Shown here: positions 17,304 to 27,300 of the stretch, one piece after another
Layout: each line of letters begins with the position of its first letter
Position numbering within the stretch: position 1 is the stretch's first letter
Assembly (NCBI RefSeq): GCF_012516375.2
Contig: NZ_CP051204.2
Coordinates: forward strand, 1,736,001 to 1,800,000
Origin: Chitinophaga oryzae
Lineage (GTDB): Bacteria; Bacteroidota; Bacteroidia; Chitinophagales; Chitinophagaceae
DNA: 64,000 bases
Reading direction: 5' to 3'
The notes under the pieces: model-generated
Database searches by the model: none
What the model saw: the letters and a program-made list of their open reading frames with translations, nothing else
What the model was told of the DNA's origin: nothing
Translations under genes and position numbers: made by a program

Positions 17304-17337
17304 TAAAAAAAGCTCCTCCGGGAGTTGGAAGAGCTTT
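17304..17337 (-). terminator. Riboswitch-controlled terminator of the metB-hom operon
   Basis: On the minus strand the stem AAAGCTCTTCC with GGAGGAGCTTT (one wobble pair) runs into a T7 tract. It lies 40 nt after the SAM-I aptamer, the usual place for the expression platform. Confidence 0.88.
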
Positions 17338-17376
17338 GAATCAATTATATATCTGGTGAAGATTAATCTCTGCCAA

Positions 17377-17493
17377 CTTATCTTTCCCCGGTAACACCGG
17401 GGCAGGAATTAGCACCTTTTTCCCGACCAAATGCTGGTCCGGAAAGGTTGCTAAGGCATCGCAGGGCCAAGTCCCTCCGCCTTTCTGGATAAG
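17377..17493 (-). promoter_or_regulatory. SAM-I (S-box) riboswitch
   Basis: The minus strand carries the S-box signatures in order: CTTATCCAGAAAGGCGGAGGG, GGCCCTGCGATGCC, TAGCAACC, AAGGTGCTAATTCCTGCC and closing GATAAG. The ends CTTATC and GATAAG form P1. With the terminator at 17304-17337 it should turn off metB-hom when S-adenosylmethionine is abundant. Confidence 0.95.
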
Positions 17494-17512
17494 TGATGTT
17501 AAGAACTGGGTG

Positions 17513-17520
17513 CAAAGGTA
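17513..17520 (-). promoter_or_regulatory. -7 promoter element for the metB-hom operon
   Basis: TACCTTTG on the minus strand, 19 bp before the start of the SAM-I aptamer. Confidence 0.65.
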
Positions 17521-17624
17521 ACAGCAGTTTTATCAATTTTCCAAATTTGGGCGGCAAATTTATTTTCCGGCCGCCCGCGTTTTGTTATCTTTAATAGTAT
17601 TGTTTGACTGACCAACCATATCTT

Positions 17625-18905
17625 ATGTACGTTAACCCCCCGCTCTCTGAAGCGCTTTTCCAGCATATCTGGAAGTGCCGGCTGTACCGGCATGAAGGCC
17701 TGGTGACCACCACCGGTGAAACGGTGCAGGTGATCAGCCCCGGTACCCACAATCATCATAGCGGCCCGGATTTTACGGGCGCCCGGATAAAAATTGGCGC
17801 TGTTCTATGGGCAGGCCCGGTGGAGCTGCATCTGCGCTCGTCCGACTGGCACCGGCATGGCCATGCCGGCAATGCGCAGTACGGGCATATCATTTTACAC
17901 ATCGTGTATGTGCACGACCTGCCTGCCGGTATCGGCGGGCATATACGCTGCCTGGAGCTGCAGCCGTATATCTCCAACCTGTTGCTGCAACGGTATGAAG
18001 AGCTGCGGCAGTCGGCCGCATTTGTGCCCTGCAGCACCCATGCCGGCCGTGTGCCGCCGCTGGTATGGACTTCCTGGCAGGACCGCCTGCTGGCGCAGCG
18101 CTGGGAGCGGCGGCAGCAGGAGCTGCAGCACTGGCTGTCGGTCAACCGCCACGACTGGGAGGAGACCTGCTACTGGGCGGTGGCCCGCAGTTATGGCGCG
18201 CCGGTCAATGCCCCGGCATTCCTGGCCCTGGCACAATCGCTGCCCTACCGGCTGCTGCAGCAGTACCACGACCAGCCGCTGGCTACGGAAGCGCTGCTGT
18301 TTGGACAGGCAGGCATGCTGGAAACGGCCTTTTCCGACGTATATCCCTTGCAGTTACAACAGGTATACCGCCGGCTGCGGGAGGAGCACCGGCTGGAGCC
18401 GTTGCCCGCCCATGGCTGGCGCTGGCTGCGGATGCGCCCGTCTTCCTTTCCCACCATGCGCATAGCCGCTTTGGCGGCATTGCTGCAACGCAGCCGCCGG
18501 CTGTTTACCGCCCTGCTGGACGTGGCGGCCCGCCGGCAGCTGGAACAGCTGTTCTCCGCGCCCCCTTCTCCGTACTGGCATACCCACTACCGGTTTGATC
18601 ACCCCGTCGGGAAAGCGCGCCAGCCGGGACGACAGGCGCTGCACGCCGTGCTGATCAACAGCGTACTGCCGCTGATGCACCTGTATGGCCGCCAGGTACA
18701 ACGGCCCGATTACCAGGAGCTGGCGCTTGCCCTGTTGCACGAACTGCCGCCGGAAGACAACCATATCATCCGGGAATGGGAACAGCTGGGCGTGGCGCCG
18801 GGGCAGGCATTGGGCTCACAGGCCATGCTGGAACTGAAACAATATTACTGTGAACAGAAAAGATGCCTTGAATGTGCCGTAGGAACGCGGATACTCTCGC
18901 AATAG
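17625..18905 (+). CDS. DUF2851 family protein
   Basis: The protein has 426 residues from ATG 17625. A TTG 21 bp upstream in frame is a less likely start. The N-terminal part has the family features LFQHIWKCRLY, GTHNHHSGPDFTGARI and GPVELHLRSSDWHRHGH, with clustered Asp/Glu/His/Lys reminiscent of a nuclease-like metal site (D, E and HxxxxDW in the HNHHSGPDF to HLRSSDW block). DUF2851 proteins are common in Bacteroidota and have no established role. The gene is very GC- and CAG-rich compared with its neighbours. Confidence 0.87.
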   Translation: MYVNPPLSEALFQHIWKCRLYRHEGLVTTTGETVQVISPGTHNHHSGPDFTGARIKIGAVLWAGPVELHLRSSDWHRHGHAGNAQYGHIILHIVYVHDLPAGIGGHIRCLELQPYISNLLLQRYEELRQSAAFVPCSTHAGRVPPLVWTSWQDRLLAQRWERRQQELQHWLSVNRHDWEETCYWAVARSYGAPVNAPAFLALAQSLPYRLLQQYHDQPLATEALLFGQAGMLETAFSDVYPLQLQQVYRRLREEHRLEPLPAHGWRWLRMRPSSFPTMRIAALAALLQRSRRLFTALLDVAARRQLEQLFSAPPSPYWHTHYRFDHPVGKARQPGRQALHAVLINSVLPLMHLYGRQVQRPDYQELALALLHELPPEDNHIIREWEQLGVAPGQALGSQAMLELKQYYCEQKRCLECAVGTRILSQ

Positions 18906-18908
18906 AAG

Positions 18909-19092
18909 TTCCCGCCAAGCCGTCACGCAAAGGCGCAAAGCAGCAAAGACGCAAAGGATTGATAAGAATTATAAGAAAGCAAAGGAGCGAAGATCAGATT
19001 TTGATCTTCGCTCCTTTGCTTTCTCTGCTCGCTTATATTTTATTCTTTGCGTCTTTGCTGCTTTGCGCCTTTGCGTGACGGCTTGGCGGGAA
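18909..19092. repeat. Very long inverted repeat of 8-bp GCAAAGnn units
   Basis: The outer arms of 48 bp (18909-18956 and 19045-19092) are exact reverse complements built from GCAAAG units spaced 8 bp apart. A second, inner pair of about 23 bp (18974-18996 and 19002-19024) completes a hairpin that fills the whole space between two convergent genes, stopping 1-3 bp short of each. Confidence 0.95.
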
Positions 19093-19093
19093 A

Positions 19094-19501
19094 CTACCAG
19101 TTGAACGTAATCTCCTGTTTGATATCCGGGTGGATGCTGTAGGCTACCGGGCAGGTATGGGCGGTTCTTTCGAGGATCGTCCTTTCCTTTTCGCCGAGGT
19201 TGTGGCCGGCCGGCATGTCAAAAACCACGGTGATGCCGGTGATGCGGCGGGGGTCGGTGCCCATGATCTTGGTGATGCTCACTTTGGTGCCTTCGATGTT
19301 CCAGTTGTTATCTCTGGCTTTGATGCCCATGATGGTGAGCATACAGTTGCCCAGTGCGGTGGCTACCAGGTCGGTGGGGGAAAAGCGTTCGCCTTTGCCC
19401 TGGTTGTCGGTCGGGGCGTCGGTTTCAATCACAGTGCCGGACTTCAGGTGCGTAGCGGTGGTTCTCAGATCGCCGTTGTAAATTATTTCAGCTGTTGCCA
19501 T
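19094..19501 (-). CDS. OsmC/Ohr family protein
   Basis: The 135-residue protein has the OsmC layout: N-terminal beta-hairpin with YNGDLRTTATHLKSG, then FSPTDLVATALGNCMLTIMG with the first redox Cys, and later HTCPVAYSIHPDI with the second Cys. These two cysteines reduce organic or fatty-acid hydroperoxides in OsmC/Ohr proteins. The protein is closer to the YhfA/OsmC-like group than to Ohr by its short length. It is a single-gene unit on the minus strand, convergent with the DUF2851 gene. Confidence 0.9.
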   Translation of the reverse strand: MATAEIIYNGDLRTTATHLKSGTVIETDAPTDNQGKGERFSPTDLVATALGNCMLTIMGIKARDNNWNIEGTKVSITKIMGTDPRRITGITVVFDMPAGHNLGEKERTILERTAHTCPVAYSIHPDIKQEITFNW

Positions 19502-19619
19502 AATTTTATTTTTAGGAGATGTTTTAGCGGTTTGATTTCAACCGTAAAATAAATGTATTTTTAGTAGATCAGGAAGACCGGAGAAGATGGCCTGGCAAAC
19601 TCAAAAAAAATTAGGTACG

Positions 19620-19648
19620 TTTGTAATATTAATATAACAATACCTTTG
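19620..19648 (+). promoter_or_regulatory. Promoter upstream of the outer-membrane protein gene
   Basis: TTTG (19620-19623) and TACCTTTG (19641-19648) have a 17-bp spacer. Confidence 0.8.
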
Positions 19649-19686
19649 TTCAAGCGTTTATTTATTACAATAATAGCCCATTCACT

Positions 19687-20523
19687 GTGAAGAAATTATA
19701 CATCATCCTATTTTTAGCAACCATCAGCGGCGGGTTGTACGCACAGACAACAGGCCGGGAATCTGCACCCTCCTCGAAAAAAAGCGAAAAAGAACAGCGT
19801 AAACTGAAGCGGATCTCCGTTTTCCGTGAGCAGGAAGAGGGGGAGAACCTGTTCCAGCGCGACTTTTCCGTGGGCGCCCGTCTGAATACCGATGGCTGGT
19901 CCGGTTTTGTGGAAATGGGCTACCGCAAGAGCCGGAAGGTGGTGAATTATTTCCAGTTTGAATTCGCGGAGAAAAAGGACCCCAAGGAAACCAAGCGCCA
20001 GGGTACCGGCGGCAGCGGCTTTTCCTTTACGGAGAGGCCTTTTATATATGGTAAGGTGAATAATTTCTACCAGGCCAAGCTGGGCATCGGCCAGCGTTAC
20101 CTGATCGGGGGCAAAGCCAATAAAAACGGGGTAGAGGTAGACGCTATCTATTATGGCGGTATCACGCTGGGGCTGCTCAAACCCTATTATGTCAACGTAA
20201 AAAGCCAGGACGGTCCTGAAAGGGAAGTGAAATATGACCCCAACAACCCGGACAATAACTTCCTCAAGGAAGATAAGATCATCGGCGCCGCCGGTTTCGG
20301 CAAAGGATGGAGCGATCTGAACTTTGTACCGGGGCTGCACGCACGGGCCGGTCTCCGTTTCGACTGGGCCCATTTCAATGAAATTGTCAGCGCCCTCGAG
20401 GTGGGGGTGAACGCCGAAATGTATTCAAAAAAGATACAGATTATGGCAGAACAGAAAGATAAACAGTTCTTTTTTAATGCATATGTTAGCTTGCAATTTG
20501 GTAAGCGCTGGAATAGGAGATAA
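19687..20523 (+). CDS. Outer-membrane beta-barrel-like protein of unknown function
   Basis: The 278-residue protein starts at GTG, followed by a signal peptide (KKLYIILFLATISGGLYAQ). The rest has alternating aromatic strands with glycine turns (FSVGARLNTDGWSGFVEMGYRKS, YQAKLGIGQRYLIGG, YYGGITLGLLKPYY) and ends in LQFGKRW, consistent with a small outer-membrane barrel. A lysine/glutamate-rich linker (about 28-48) follows the signal. No catalytic motif is seen. Such proteins are frequent in Bacteroidota. It lies 36 bp before lipA, but lipA has its own possible -7 element. Confidence 0.75.
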   Translation: MKKLYIILFLATISGGLYAQTTGRESAPSSKKSEKEQRKLKRISVFREQEEGENLFQRDFSVGARLNTDGWSGFVEMGYRKSRKVVNYFQFEFAEKKDPKETKRQGTGGSGFSFTERPFIYGKVNNFYQAKLGIGQRYLIGGKANKNGVEVDAIYYGGITLGLLKPYYVNVKSQDGPEREVKYDPNNPDNNFLKEDKIIGAAGFGKGWSDLNFVPGLHARAGLRFDWAHFNEIVSALEVGVNAEMYSKKIQIMAEQKDKQFFFNAYVSLQFGKRWNRR

Positions 20524-20559
20524 GTGTTAACTTTGTTTTTTTAAAGAAAGGAGTTAACG

Positions 20560-21459
20560 ATGCAAGAACTACCCGTTATAGCAGCAGAACCAGCCACCAC
20601 CAGAGTGAAGAAGCCAGACTGGCTGCGCGTTAAGTTACCGATAGGCGAAAACTACAAACAGGTAAGAAACCTGGTAGATACCCATAAATTACATACCATC
20701 TGTGAAAGCGGCAACTGTCCCAATATGGGCGAGTGCTGGGGCGCCGGTACAGCCACTTTCATGATCCTGGGCAATATCTGTACCCGCAGCTGCGGCTTCT
20801 GTGCCGTGGCCACCGGCCGTCCGGAAGCCGTGGACTTCGATGAGCCGCAGCGTGTAGCCGAGGCCATCTACCTCATGAAGGTAAAACATGCGGTGATCAC
20901 CTCCGTAGACAGGGACGAGCTGAAAGACGGCGGTTCCATTATCTGGGCCAATACCATCAATGCCGTAAGAGCGCTGAACCCGCAGACCACCATGGAAACC
21001 CTCATCCCTGACTTCCGCGGCCAGTGGGAAAACCTCCAGCGTATCATCGACGTAGCGCCCGAAATCGTTTCCCATAACCTGGAAACAGTGGAACGCCTCA
21101 CCAAACAGGTAAGAATACAAGCCAAATACCACCGCAGCCTCGAAGTGATCCGCCGCCTGAAAGAAGGAGGCATGCGCACCAAGAGCGGTATCATGCTCGG
21201 ACTGGGAGAAACCAAGGAAGAAGTGGTACAGGCCATGCAGGACCTCTACGACAACGGTTGTGACGTAGTAACACTGGGCCAGTACCTGCAGCCTACGCCC
21301 AAACATCTGCCGGTAGTCCGCTTCGTTCACCCGGATGAATTTGCCGAGTTACGCGAGATCGGTTACAACATGGGACTCGACTACGTAGAAGCCGGACCGT
21401 TAGTAAGATCTTCCTATCATGCAGAGAAACATATTTTCAGCGGTCGTAATAAAGGATGA
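20560..21459 (+). CDS. lipA: Lipoyl synthase
   Basis: The 299-residue radical SAM enzyme has both clusters visible: the auxiliary cluster motif [12 protein letters not shown] (C48, C53, C59) and the radical-[11 protein letters not shown] (C74, C78, C81). It inserts two sulfurs into octanoyl groups on lipoyl domains. The C-terminal segment [13 protein letters not shown] is also typical. A possible -7 element TAACTTTG (20528-20535) and an AAAGGAG (20547-20553) precede the ATG. Confidence 0.97.
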   Translation: MQELPVIAAEPATTRVKKPDWLRVKLPIGENYKQVRNLVDTHKLHTICESGNCPNMGECWGAGTATFMILGNICTRSCGFCAVATGRPEAVDFDEPQRVAEAIYLMKVKHAVITSVDRDELKDGGSIIWANTINAVRALNPQTTMETLIPDFRGQWENLQRIIDVAPEIVSHNLETVERLTKQVRIQAKYHRSLEVIRRLKEGGMRTKSGIMLGLGETKEEVVQAMQDLYDNGCDVVTLGQYLQPTPKHLPVVRFVHPDEFAELREIGYNMGLDYVEAGPLVRSSYHAEKHIFSGRNKG

Positions 21460-21485
21460 CCGGGAAAGAATTTCAGGTAATTGTT

Positions 21486-21513
21486 AAAATCCACCCAATG
21501 GGTGGATTTTTGT
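21486..21513 (+). terminator. Rho-independent terminator after lipA
   Basis: An 11-bp stem (21486-21496 with 21500-21510) has an AAT loop and a T-rich tail. Confidence 0.85.
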
Positions 21514-21557
21514 TTAGAGAAAGTTATCTTAGCGCCTCAATTTTAATTTTACCTAAG

Positions 21558-21660
21558 TAACAGATCTGCTGTTACCCTACCTACTTCGCTGTTATTGGAT
21601 GTTGTTCAGAAGGTCAAACCCGCCTGTGGACTATGCCACGGTGTTACCTGAATAAGCGGC
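21558..21660 (+). ncRNA. Possible structured RNA upstream of the efflux operon
   Basis: No protein frame of note covers 21514-21843. The segment folds by eye into a small hairpin (TAACAG/CTGTTA, 21558-21574) and a rod: TTCAG, GGT and AAC on the 5' side pair with GTTACCTGAA (21643-21652), capped by CCTGTGG with CCACGG; CGC and TTA pair further out with TAA and GCG. A -7-like TATCTTAG (21525) lies upstream. It could be a 6S-like or other small RNA or a long leader. No known family signature was recognised. Confidence 0.3.
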
Positions 21661-21843
21661 AATTTATCTAACCTGCCTGTTTTCCTGCGATTGCAACATG
21701 TCGTGGTCATTACTGAATACGGTTGACTATGTGCAGAGGAAAATCTTTAGCATTAATGAGCATGAACGCCTCTAACAGGTGCGCCTGCGGATGCTTCGTG
21801 TTCACGATTGGTACAATGAAGAACTGAATGACAAAAGCCTTTT

Positions 21844-23178
21844 ATGAAAAGAGCATTTTATTTTTTGGCAGCTGCCTGTGGGATCATGTTATCGCCACCG
21901 CTGGATGCGCAGCAACCGGCAGATTCCGTTTTAACCAGCGCCACGCTGCAGGATTGTATCCGGTATGCCCTGGCCCATCAACCTGTGCTGAAACAATCAC
22001 AACTGGATGAAGCTATCACCGACCGGACCGTCAAAAGCAAGCTGGCCGACTGGTACCCTCAGATCAACCTGGACTACAACATCCAGCACTACCTGGAGCT
22101 GCCCACCTCTATTTTTGGTGGTAACCCTACCAAGGTAGGCGTGGCCAACACTTCCAACGCCGCCTTTGGGCTTAACCAGAACATCTTCACCCGTGACCTG
22201 TTACTGGCCTCCAACACGGCCAAGGCTGTACGAAAACAAAGTAAGCAGAACACCGTCCGCAACCAGATTGATGTGGTGGCCGATGTCAGCAAGGCTTATT
22301 ATGACATTCTGCTGACCAACCAGCAGATACAGGTATTGGATGAAGACATCATAAGGCTGGAACGCAGCCTCAAAGATGCCCGTAACCAGTATGAAAGCGG
22401 TACTGTGGACAAGATCGACTACAAGCGCGCCAGCATCTCGCTGAACAATGCACGCGCCCAGCAGAAGTCGGCCCGTGAACTGCTCACCGCCAAACAGGTG
22501 TACCTGAAACAGCTGATGGGGTATCCGGAAAGCGCCGGTAATGTACCGCTGGCCTACGATACCACACAGATGCTGCAACTGGTGACGGGAGAAGACACCA
22601 CGCTTACTTCCGATTACCAGAACAGGATCGAGTATCAACAGCTGCAAACACAACAAAGCCTGCAGAAAGCCAACCTGCAATACAATAAATGGAGCTTCCT
22701 GCCTTCCGTGTCGGCTTTTGTGAATTACAACTTCGCCTGGCAGAACCAGACCTTCAGCAAATTGTACAGCACCGACTATCCTAACTCGCTGCTGGGGCTG
22801 AAACTGTCGCTCCCCATTTTCCAGGGCGGTAAGCGGATACATAATATCAAAATGGCTGAGCTGCAGCTGCAGCGCATCGACTGGGATTTCGCTACGCTGA
22901 AGAACCAGATCAATACACAGTATGCGCAGGCGATGGCCACCTATAAAAGTAACCTGAACGATTTCAATACGCTGAAAGAAAACGTGGCGATGGCGCAGGA
23001 CGTCTATAACATGCTGCAACTGCAATACAAGGAAGGCATCAAGACTTACCTCGATGTGTTGATTTCAGAAACAGACCTGCGCACGGCGCAACTGAGTTAT
23101 TACAACGCTATGTACCAGGTGCTGTCCAGCAAGATAGACCTGCAAAAAGCATTAGGAACCTTAACTGCTAATTATTAA
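21844..23178 (+). CDS. TolC-family outer-membrane efflux protein
   Basis: The 444-residue protein has a signal peptide (ending PPLDAQ) and two outer-membrane-efflux-protein repeats with long alpha-helical heptads (ATLQDCIRYALAHQPVLKQS near the start; LSLPIFQGGKRIHNIKMAELQLQ in the second half), as in TolC/OprM. It forms the outer-membrane channel and periplasmic tunnel of the tripartite pump. It is directly followed by the adaptor gene, its stop abutting the possible upstream ATG of that gene. No lipobox is seen, unlike OprM. Confidence 0.93.
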   Translation: MKRAFYFLAAACGIMLSPPLDAQQPADSVLTSATLQDCIRYALAHQPVLKQSQLDEAITDRTVKSKLADWYPQINLDYNIQHYLELPTSIFGGNPTKVGVANTSNAAFGLNQNIFTRDLLLASNTAKAVRKQSKQNTVRNQIDVVADVSKAYYDILLTNQQIQVLDEDIIRLERSLKDARNQYESGTVDKIDYKRASISLNNARAQQKSARELLTAKQVYLKQLMGYPESAGNVPLAYDTTQMLQLVTGEDTTLTSDYQNRIEYQQLQTQQSLQKANLQYNKWSFLPSVSAFVNYNFAWQNQTFSKLYSTDYPNSLLGLKLSLPIFQGGKRIHNIKMAELQLQRIDWDFATLKNQINTQYAQAMATYKSNLNDFNTLKENVAMAQDVYNMLQLQYKEGIKTYLDVLISETDLRTAQLSYYNAMYQVLSSKIDLQKALGTLTANY

Positions 23179-23196
23179 ATGGTAACCGGATCGGAT

Positions 23197-24333
23197 ATGA
23201 AAAAAATGAACCACTTTGTCTTAATCAGCGCTACCGGCCTGTTGGGCTTCGCCGCCTGTAAAGGGCCAGCCCAGAAAGGAGCGCCAGCCATGCCCCCTAC
23301 ATCGGTTAATATTACGGAGGCATCCGAAGCGCCGGCCGTTTATTATGATAAATTCCCCGCTACCGTCACCGCACTGAATAATGTAGAGCTGCGTTCCCAG
23401 GTAGCCGGTTTTATCACCGGTATCTTCTTTAAGGATGGTGAAGTTGTGCAGCAAGGAAAACCCCTGTATGAAATAGACCGCCGCAAATACCAGGCTGCCT
23501 ATCTTCAGGCAGAAGCCAATATCGCCAGCGCGAGGGCTAACTACAACAGGGCCAAAAAAGATGACGAACGTTATAAGCGTCTTGCCGAGCAGGATGCGGT
23601 AGCCCGTCAGATCCTGGACAATGCAGAAGCTTCCCTGGAAACTACCCGCAGCGCCCTGGCAGCGGCAGAAGCCAACCTGGCGGCTGTTCGCACCGATCTG
23701 GACTATTCCCTCGTGAAAGCGCCGTTCACCGGCCGCATCGGTATCTCCCAGGTAAGGCTGGGCGCCCAGGTAAGCCCCGGCACTACGCTGCTGAATACCA
23801 TCTCCAGCGAAAACCCTATCGCAGTGGATTTTGTGATCAACGAAACAGACCTCTCCCGCTTCGCTGCCCTGCAGGGTAAAAGCATCGGCGCCGGCGACTC
23901 CACTTTCCGCCTGCAGCTGCCCGATGGTTCCATGTACCAGCACGGCGGCCGTATACTGGCCATCGACAGGGGCGTGGACAACCAGACCGCTACCGTAAAG
24001 GTGAGGATCGAATTCTCCAATCCTGAAAATCAGCTGAAAGACGGGATGAGCTGCGTACTGCAGGTACTCAACGAGCAGTCCGGCCACCGCCTGCTGCTGC
24101 CTTATAAAGCCGTTACCGAACAAATGGGTGAATACTTCGTGTTCGTGGCAAAAGACACTATCGCCATACAGAAAAAAGTACACCTCGGGCCGAAGATCGC
24201 TGACAAGATCGTGATCATGGACGGTATCCAGGCCGGCGATAAAGTGATCACCGAAGGTTTCCAGCGTCTGCGCGACAGCGGCCGGATACAGATAGGAATG
24301 CCTCCCGCACAGGGCGCGCCGCAGAAGAAATAG
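23197..24333 (+). CDS. RND efflux periplasmic adaptor (membrane fusion) lipoprotein
   Basis: From ATG 23197 the protein has 378 residues. A signal with lipobox-like FAAC anchors it as a lipoprotein; the in-frame ATG 18 bp upstream would add an unlikely extension. The layout is beta-barrel and lipoyl half (VELRSQVAGFITGIFFKDGEVVQQGKPLYEID), alpha-hairpin (about 100-165), second lipoyl half (YSLVKAPFTGRIGISQVRLGAQV), barrel, and membrane-proximal domain. It connects the inner-membrane pump to the TolC channel, as AcrA/MexA does. Confidence 0.94.
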   Translation: MKKMNHFVLISATGLLGFAACKGPAQKGAPAMPPTSVNITEASEAPAVYYDKFPATVTALNNVELRSQVAGFITGIFFKDGEVVQQGKPLYEIDRRKYQAAYLQAEANIASARANYNRAKKDDERYKRLAEQDAVARQILDNAEASLETTRSALAAAEANLAAVRTDLDYSLVKAPFTGRIGISQVRLGAQVSPGTTLLNTISSENPIAVDFVINETDLSRFAALQGKSIGAGDSTFRLQLPDGSMYQHGGRILAIDRGVDNQTATVKVRIEFSNPENQLKDGMSCVLQVLNEQSGHRLLLPYKAVTEQMGEYFVFVAKDTIAIQKKVHLGPKIADKIVIMDGIQAGDKVITEGFQRLRDSGRIQIGMPPAQGAPQKK

Positions 24334-24362
24334 TTTATTAGTAGAATCAACAGCAGAAACTC

Positions 24363-27300
24363 ATGATTGCAGATACTTTTATAAAAAGGCCGGTGACCGC
24401 AATAGTGATCTCTATTGTACTGGTGCTGGTAGGGATACTGGCGATGATGACCCTGCCCATAGGGCAGTACCCGGAGATCTCGCCTCCTACCGTACAGGTA
24501 ACCGGTAACTATACCGGCGCGGACGCGCAGACGGTAGAACAAACGGTGGCCACACCCGTGGAGGTGCAGGTAAACGGTACCCCCGGCATGACCTACATCT
24601 CCACCAACAACACCAGCAGCGGTCAGATGAGCATGACGGTCAACTTTGAAGTAGGTACCGATATCAACATCGCCGCCCTGGACGTGCAGAACCGTGTAGG
24701 TATTGCGCAGCCCACCCTGCCGCAGGAAGTACAGCGTTTAGGTCTTACCGTTAGAAAGCGTAACCCCAGCATCCTGATGCTGGTGGCCCTGTACTCACCC
24801 AAAGGCACACACGATATTACCTTCCTCGACAACTACACCAACGTGTATGTAAAAGACGCGTTGCTGCGTGCCAAAGGGGTGGGTGATATCTTCACCCGTG
24901 CGGACGACTTCAGTATGCGTGTCTGGCTGAAGCCGGACAAGCTGGCGCAGATGGGCGTTACCGCCGAAGACATCCGCGCGGCACTGGCCGAACAGAACGC
25001 GCAGATCACCGCCGGCTCGGTAGGTGCGCCGCCGCAACAGACGGGACAGACTTTCGAGTACAATATCTTTACCAAAGGCCGTCTGACCACGCCGGAAGAA
25101 TTTGGCAATATCATTGTCAAAACCCGCCCGAACGACGGTTCCCTCGTATACCTGAAAGACGTGGCCCGCATTCAGCTGGGCAAGTTCAACTACGCCGGTA
25201 ACAACTATGTGGACGGTAAACGCGCCGCCTACCTCCTGGTATACCAGGCGCCCGGCAGCAACGCGCTGGAAACAGCAGCCAACGTGACCGAGGCCATGGA
25301 ACAGCTGAAGAAACAGTTCCCCAACGATGTGGATTACGTAGTGCCGTTCGAGTCAGTGTCTGTAGTGAAAGTATCCATCGAGGAAGTGTTGCATACCCTG
25401 GTAGAAGCGCTGATACTGGTGGTGATCGTGGTGTTCCTGTTCCTGCAGAGCTGGAGAGCGACGCTCATCCCGATCCTGGCGATCCCGGTGTCTATCATCG
25501 CCACGTTTATCTTCTTTATCCCGCTGGGCTTTACCATCAATACCCTGACGCTGTTCGGCTTCGTGCTGGCCATCGGTATCGTGGTGGACGACGCCATTGT
25601 GGTGGTGGAGGCGGTGCAGCATAATATTGACCACGAGAAGATGTCGCCGAAAGACGCTACCATACAGGCGATGAAAGAGATCTCCGGACCGGTGATCGCC
25701 ATCGCGCTGATCCTGGCGGCGGTATTCGTACCGGTGGGCTTTATCCCCGGTATCGTAGGGCGGCTGTACCAGCAGTTTGCGATCACTATCGCCATATCCG
25801 TACTCATCTCCGCTTTCGTGGCGTTATCGCTCACACCGGCGCTGTGTATGCTGCTGCTGAAACCCATGCACCTGGATAAAGACTCCAAAGGGCTCAACAA
25901 GTTCTTCTATAAATTCAACCGCTGGTTTGGCCATACCACTTCCCGCTACTCCATGGGAGTGAAAAAGAGCATCCGGTATGCCCGTTTCGCGCTCATTATC
26001 CTGCTGTGCATCTTCGTAGGTACGTTGATGTTATTTAAAGCCAAACCGACCGGCTTTATCCCCACAGAAGACGAGGGCCGTCTGATCATCACCTTCGACC
26101 TGCCGGAGTCCTCTTCCACAGAGCGTACGGTAGCCGTGATGAGCCAGATGATGAAGGACCTCGACGAGATGCCGGGCATCAATCACTATGCAGCGCTGGG
26201 TGGCCTGAACGCGGTGAACTTCTCCACCAAATCCAACAGTGCCACTATCTTCTGTTCCCTGAAACCATGGAGCGAGCGTAAGCCCGATTCTCTCCAGATC
26301 TTCGGGATGGTAGCAGCGGTGCAGAAAAAACTCAGTAAATACAAAGAAGCCAATGTGGTGGTGATCCCGCCGCCGGCGATCCCCGGTCTGGGCCAGACGG
26401 CCGGTTTCTCCTTTGTATTGCAGCAGCGCGGAAGCGGCGATATCAAAGCTTTCGAAGGCGTGTTGCAGCAGTTCCTCGGAGCTATCAACAAACGGCCGGA
26501 GATAGCGCGCGCCTTCTCCTTCTTCACGGCACGTACGCCTGGTTACCAGCTGGACATCGACCGCGAAAAAGCCAAGAAGATGGGCGTAAAAATTTCCGAC
26601 ATCGCCACCGCTTTACAGACGTATATGGGTAGTGCTTATATCAACGACTTTACCGTATATGGCCGTAACTTCCGTGTGGTAACACAGGCGGACTCCTCGT
26701 ATCGCGGAGATATTAAAAATCTCGGTCAGTTCTATGTGCGCAACAGTGCCGGTACCATGGTGCCGCTGAGTGCACTCACTTCCTACAAAGTGATAGAGAA
26801 CGCGCCGGTGATCTCCCACTATAACCTGTTCCGTTCCGCGGAAATCAACGGTAACCCTGCTCCCGGCTACAGTAGCGGCGACGCTATCAATGCGCTGAAA
26901 GAGGTGGCGGCGCAGGTGCTGCCGGAAGGTTACGGGTATGAATTCTCCGGCCTGAGCCGCGAGGAGATATTGTCCGGTTCTAAAACCGTATATATCTTCG
27001 CGTTATCCATCATCTTCGTGTTCCTGTTCCTGGCAGCGCTGTACGAGAGCTGGTCTGTACCGTTCTCCGTGCTGCTGGCGGTGCCTATCGGCGCCTTCGG
27101 GGCTATCACGGTGCTCACGTTCCTGCCTAAACTGAGTAATAACGTTTACGCGCAGATTGGTTTGATCACGCTCATCGGTCTGTCGGCCAAAAACGCCATC
27201 CTGATCGTGGAGTTTGCCAAAGAACGTGTGGACAGGGGGATGGACCTGGTGACCGCCGCCGTGGAAGCTGCCAAGCTGCGTCTGCGTCCGATCATCATGA

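Noticed and set aside
17604..17624. TTG start for the DUF2851 gene
   Set aside because: The ATG at 17625 begins the conserved part, and the added seven residues have no support.
21558..21660. Identification as SRP RNA, RNase P RNA or tmRNA
   Set aside because: The SRP GGAAG tip, the RNase P GAGGAAAGTCC block and the tmRNA tRNA-like end are all absent.
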